Shown here: positions 15,622-18,331 of the stretch, one piece after another
How the letters are laid out: every line of letters begins with the position of its first letter
Position numbering within the stretch: the first letter of the stretch is position 1
Notes under the pieces: generated by a model
Told to the model about the DNA's origin: nothing
What the model saw: the letters and a program-made list of their open reading frames with translations, nothing else
Database searches by the model: none
NCBI GenBank assembly: GCA_902478885.1
Contig: CABSMS010000039.1
Coordinates: 1-18,331, forward strand
From: an uncultured Collinsella sp.
GTDB taxonomy: Bacteria > Actinomycetota > Coriobacteriia > Coriobacteriales > Coriobacteriaceae
Length of the DNA: 18,331 nucleotides
Direction: 5' to 3'
Program-made: the position numbers and the translations under genes

Positions 15622-15709
15622 AGGGCGGTCAATGTAGGATGGGGCTATATTGAATGGTATCTGATGCGAAATACCAGTTAATAAAGCCCCGTCCCAAATT
15701 GACTACCCT
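15622..15709. repeat. 88-bp imperfect palindrome (MITE-like) between metF and glnN
   Basis: The arms 15622-15660 and 15671-15709 (39 nt each) are reverse complementary at 31 positions around a 10-bp centre (15661-15670). The innermost 6 bp (TGGTAT/ATACCA) and the GGGGCT/AGCCCC core are exact. The outer ends read AGGGCGGTCAAT and, reversed, AGGGTAGTCAAT. No T-tract follows, so it is a poor intrinsic terminator. No target-site duplication is obvious. The diverged arms suggest an old inserted palindromic element or a compensating RNA structure. Confidence 0.8.
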
Positions 15710-15753
15710 TAAACCATGGGGAGAGGTCTGCAATTTATGCAGTTGATTGGCTG

Positions 15754-15914
15754 TTGAGGGTGGCAACGTCGCCTCGATAGGGTAACCTCATTGATTGGTT
15801 TCGCGACAGCAACATAACGGTAATGTCGCGGAAACACGGCGAGTCTAAGCTATGACTCGTTCGTTAGTAATCAACACCGCTTCTCACGCGGTGCCGATAC
15901 GAAGGGAGTTCCGT
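15754..15914 (+). promoter_or_regulatory. glnN promoter region and hairpin-rich leader
   Basis: Two candidate promoters are TTGAGG (15754-15759), 18 bp, TAGGGT (15778-15783), and TTGATT (15791-15796), 16 bp, CATAAC (15813-15818). Four inverted repeats follow in order: CGCGACA/TGTCGCG (15802-15808, 15824-15830), CGAGTC/GACTCG (15840-15845, 15854-15859), CACCGC/GCGGTG (15875-15880, 15888-15893) and a CC-ATACG/CGTATGG stem (15894-15901 with 15912-15918, one bulged base). The last one places the AAGGGAG ribosome binding site (15902-15908) in its loop and part of the ATG in its stem. The 8-mer TTGATTGG occurs twice (15743, 15791). Confidence 0.5.
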
Positions 15915-18002
15915 ATGGCCGAACTTACTGACCGCTTCGGGACCATGGTGTTCTCTGAGGAAGTCATGAAGGACTACCTCCCCAAGGACATTTGGAAGCG
16001 CCTTGCTGCAACCCTCGAGGGCGGTGAGCCGCTCGACCTGGATGTGGCCAACGCCGTTGCCCATGCCATGAAGGTCTGGGCCATCTCCAAGGGCGCGACG
16101 CACTACGCGCACTGGTTCCAGCCGCTTTCGGGCATTACTTCCGAGAAGCACGACAGCTTCCTGGAGCCCAACCACGACGGCACCGCCATTACCAAGTTTA
16201 CGGGCAAGAACCTCATCCAGGGCGAGCCGGACGCCTCCAGCTTCCCCAACGGCGGCCTGCGTGCCACCTTCGAGGCCCGTGGCTACACCGCTTGGGATCC
16301 CACCAGCCCCGCCTTTATCAAGGACGATGTCCTATGCATCCCCACGGCTTTCTGCTCCTACACGGGCGAGGCCCTGGACAAGAAGACCCCGCTGCTGCGC
16401 TCCATGACCGCGCTCTCGCGTGAGTCCAAGCGCGTTTTGGCACTGTTTGGCAAGACCCCCAAGAAGGTCGTTCCTTCCGTGGGCGACGAGCAGGAGTACT
16501 TCCTGATCAAGAAGGACGCCTACCGCAAGCGCAAGGACCTGGTCATCACCGGCCGCACCCTCTTTGGTGCTGCTCCCTGCAAGGGCCAGGAGCTCGAGGA
16601 GCACTACTTTGGCGCTATCCGCCCCACCGTCTCGGCCTATATGAAGGACCTGGACGATGAACTGTGGGCGCTTGGCATTCCCGCCAAGACCAAGCACAAC
16701 GAGGTCGCTCCCTGCCAGCATGAGCTCGCACCGGTCTATGGCGAGGTCAACGAGGCCATCGACCAGAATCTGGTCATGATGGAGAAGATGAAGCTCATCG
16801 CCTCCCGCCACGACTTGGTCTGCCTGCTGCACGAGAAGCCCTTTGAGGGCATTAACGGTTCGGGCAAGCACAACAACTGGTCGCTTGGCACCGAGTCCGA
16901 GAATCTGCTCGATCCGGGCGACACCCCGCTCGACAACCTGCAGTTCATCGTCTTCCTCACCGCGGTGATCGAGGCCGTCGATAACTATCAGGAGCTCCTG
17001 CGTGCCTCCGTTGCCTCGGCCGGCAACGACCATCGTCTGGGCGCCAACGAGGCTCCTCCGGCGATTATGTCCATCTTCCTGGGCGACCAGCTTACCGAGG
17101 TCGTCGAGAAGATCATCGATGGCAAGGCTTCCGTCCATGCCACGCGCGGCGTACTCGACCTGGGCGCCGATACCCTGCCCAAGCTGATGCAGGACAACAC
17201 CGACCGCAACCGCACCTCCCCGTTTGCCTTCACCGGCAACAAGTTCGAGTTCCGTGCCTGCGGCTCCGAGCAGAACGTCTCCGACTCCAACCTGGTGCTC
17301 GATGCCGCCGTGGCCAAGTCACTCAAGTCCTTCGCCGACGCGCTTGAGGGTACGCCCGAGGATGAGTTCCAGGACGCCGCGCTCGAGTACTGCAAGAAGG
17401 TGCTGACCGACCACCAGCGCATCCTCTTCTCCGGCGATGGCTACTCCGACGAGTGGCCCGTTGAGGCCGAGAAGCGTGGTCTTGCCAACAACAAGACCAC
17501 GGCCGACGCCCTGCCCGCCTTTGTTTCCGATAAGGCCATTGCGCTCTTTGAGGAGACGGGTGTCCTGACCAAGGCCGAGGCCCAGTGCCGCTACGACTGC
17601 AAGCTCGAGAAGTACAACAAGCTCATGAACATCGAGGCTACCACGATGGTTCGCGAGGCGCGTCGTACCTATCGCCCGGTCATTACCGCCTATGCCACCA
17701 AGGTCGCTAAGGGTCTTGAGACTATTCGTGCCGCCGGTGCCGAGGCCGCCATGCAGTGCGAGCAGAACACGCTCAACAAGCTCTGCAACGGTATCACCGC
17801 CATCAACGACTCCATCAAGGCGCTCGACGCCGTGCATCAGAAGGCCGAAGCCCTCGATGGTCAGGAGCAGGCCAACGTGTATGCGCACGAGGTCGTTCCC
17901 GCTATGGATGCGTTGCGTGCCGCCGTGGATGCCATGGAGGAGATCGTGGCTGCCGACTACTGGCCGGTCCCGACCTACGACGACATCCTGTTCTATGTGT
18001 AA
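15915..18002 (+). CDS. glnN: Glutamine synthetase type III
   Basis: At 695 residues this fits GSIII (about 700) rather than GSI (about 450-470). It makes glutamine from glutamate, ammonia and ATP in the cytosol. GSIII landmarks are 'GATHYAHWFQPLSGITSEKHDSF', NGGLRATFEARG (112-123), VGDEQEYF (189-196, active-site acidic residues), NEVAPCQHELAP (262-273) and NGSGKHNNWS (314-323, ATP/glutamate site). The extra C-terminal 170 residues are helical, as in the family. ATG 15915 is chosen for AAGGGAG at 15902-15908 and the MAELTDRFG start; an ATG at 15852 in the same frame has no ribosome binding site. No PII or adenylyltransferase gene is adjacent, and GSIII is not expected to use the GSI adenylylation site. 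It is divergent from metF and ends in a strong terminator. Confidence 0.96.
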   Translation: MAELTDRFGTMVFSEEVMKDYLPKDIWKRLAATLEGGEPLDLDVANAVAHAMKVWAISKGATHYAHWFQPLSGITSEKHDSFLEPNHDGTAITKFTGKNLIQGEPDASSFPNGGLRATFEARGYTAWDPTSPAFIKDDVLCIPTAFCSYTGEALDKKTPLLRSMTALSRESKRVLALFGKTPKKVVPSVGDEQEYFLIKKDAYRKRKDLVITGRTLFGAAPCKGQELEEHYFGAIRPTVSAYMKDLDDELWALGIPAKTKHNEVAPCQHELAPVYGEVNEAIDQNLVMMEKMKLIASRHDLVCLLHEKPFEGINGSGKHNNWSLGTESENLLDPGDTPLDNLQFIVFLTAVIEAVDNYQELLRASVASAGNDHRLGANEAPPAIMSIFLGDQLTEVVEKIIDGKASVHATRGVLDLGADTLPKLMQDNTDRNRTSPFAFTGNKFEFRACGSEQNVSDSNLVLDAAVAKSLKSFADALEGTPEDEFQDAALEYCKKVLTDHQRILFSGDGYSDEWPVEAEKRGLANNKTTADALPAFVSDKAIALFEETGVLTKAEAQCRYDCKLEKYNKLMNIEATTMVREARRTYRPVITAYATKVAKGLETIRAAGAEAAMQCEQNTLNKLCNGITAINDSIKALDAVHQKAEALDGQEQANVYAHEVVPAMDALRAAVDAMEEIVAADYWPVPTYDDILFYV

Positions 18003-18025
18003 CAGACACGTTTGATTTTGCGTGC

Positions 18026-18060
18026 GAAGGGGTCTCGCCTGTGCGAGGCCCCTTCTTTTT
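18026..18060 (+). terminator. Intrinsic terminator of glnN
   Basis: A 13-bp stem (18026-18038 with 18043-18055, one T-G wobble) with a CTGT loop and a T5 tract (18056-18060), 23 nt after the glnN stop. Confidence 0.94.
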
Positions 18061-18186
18061 ATGTCGCTCGGACCTGCTTTGAACTTGCAACCGAGCAAGC
18101 GTTTCGCGCGGGGCATCTTAAAAGTTGTAACCTGTTTTGGCATGCGGACGTTTCGGGCGTTTGTTCGTAAAGGGGAGGATTATCCG

Positions 18187-18331
18187 ATGAAGGTATTCGA
18201 TATCGTGTTTAGCCCGACCGGCGGAACGGAAAAGGCGTCTGGCTACATTGCCAATACGTTGGAAGGGGAAACCGTTGCTGTAGATCTGACCGATAGCGGG
18301 CTTGGTTTTCGCACGGTTGCGATGACAAAAG
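18187..18331 (+). CDS. Flavodoxin-like protein, N-terminal part (3' truncated by window edge)
   Basis: Forty-eight residues are visible, beginning MKVFDIVFSPTGGTEKAS. The strand followed by SPTGGTEK is the FMN phosphate-binding loop of flavodoxin-fold proteins. This exact style (SPTGGT near residue 9) is frequent in the EFR1-type proteins that fuse a flavodoxin domain to a 4Fe-4S ferredoxin domain. The ferredoxin half would lie outside the window, so that assignment is inference. The ATG has GGGGAGGA at 18172-18179, 7 nt upstream. It follows the glnN terminator, so it probably has its own promoter in 18061-18171, where I see no convincing boxes. Confidence 0.75.
   Translation, partial: MKVFDIVFSPTGGTEKASGYIANTLEGETVAVDLTDSGLGFRTVAMTK

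Noticed and set aside
15699..15704. TTGACT as a -35 box for glnN
   Set aside because: No acceptable -10 hexamer lies 16-18 bp downstream, and the hexamer is part of the palindrome arm.
15852..15914. glnN start at ATG 15852
   Set aside because: No Shine-Dalgarno site, the extra 21 residues do not resemble GSIII, and ATG 15915 has AAGGGAG at proper spacing.

Overview
The window looks like a chromosomal segment from a high-GC, low-gene-overlap member of the Actinomycetota, most likely a Coriobacteriia gut anaerobe of the Collinsella type. This is inferred from protein character, strong GC-ending codon bias, AGGAG-type ribosome binding sites and the gene set (type III glutamine synthetase, UPF0210, STAND/SARP regulator). 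No database comparison was possible. The DNA is mostly core metabolism, with no CRISPR array, tRNA, rRNA or transposase gene seen.

Layout. 1-541 (+) is the 3' part of a patatin-like phospholipase gene. 641-1650 is a classical promoter - rplM - rpsI - terminator unit. 1700-4666 (+) is an amino-sugar/PTS block: glmM, a stand-alone EIIA-Glc protein (crr-like) and nagB, closed by a terminator. Between crr and nagB lies a roughly 240-nt structured leader whose internal segment is complementary to the nagB Shine-Dalgarno site and start codon. 4667-5054 is a long intergenic region with two identical 14-mers, leading to a 999-residue regulator (STAND-type P-loop N-terminus, SARP/BTAD C-terminus).

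From 8053 to 15488 everything is on the minus strand. Read in transcription order it is metF, a stand-alone methionine-synthase activation protein, metH (lacking its own activation domain), a UPF0210/PFL gene, a 134-bp palindromic element, a SAM methyltransferase preceded by an unusually placed terminator, and yhbY. The first three form a tightly coupled methionine operon: MetF supplies 5-methyl-THF, MetH uses it with cobalamin to methylate homocysteine, and the activation protein supplies the reactivation domain missing from MetH.

The divergent intergenic region 15489-15914 holds an 88-bp imperfect palindrome and a hairpin-rich leader for the type III glutamine synthetase (15915-18002, +), which ends in a terminator. 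The window closes in the 5' end of a flavodoxin-like gene.

The most interesting non-coding signals are the nagB leader with its sequestering helix, the terminator hairpin abutting the methyltransferase ribosome binding site, and two unrelated long palindromic elements that bracket the methionine/UPF0210 block.
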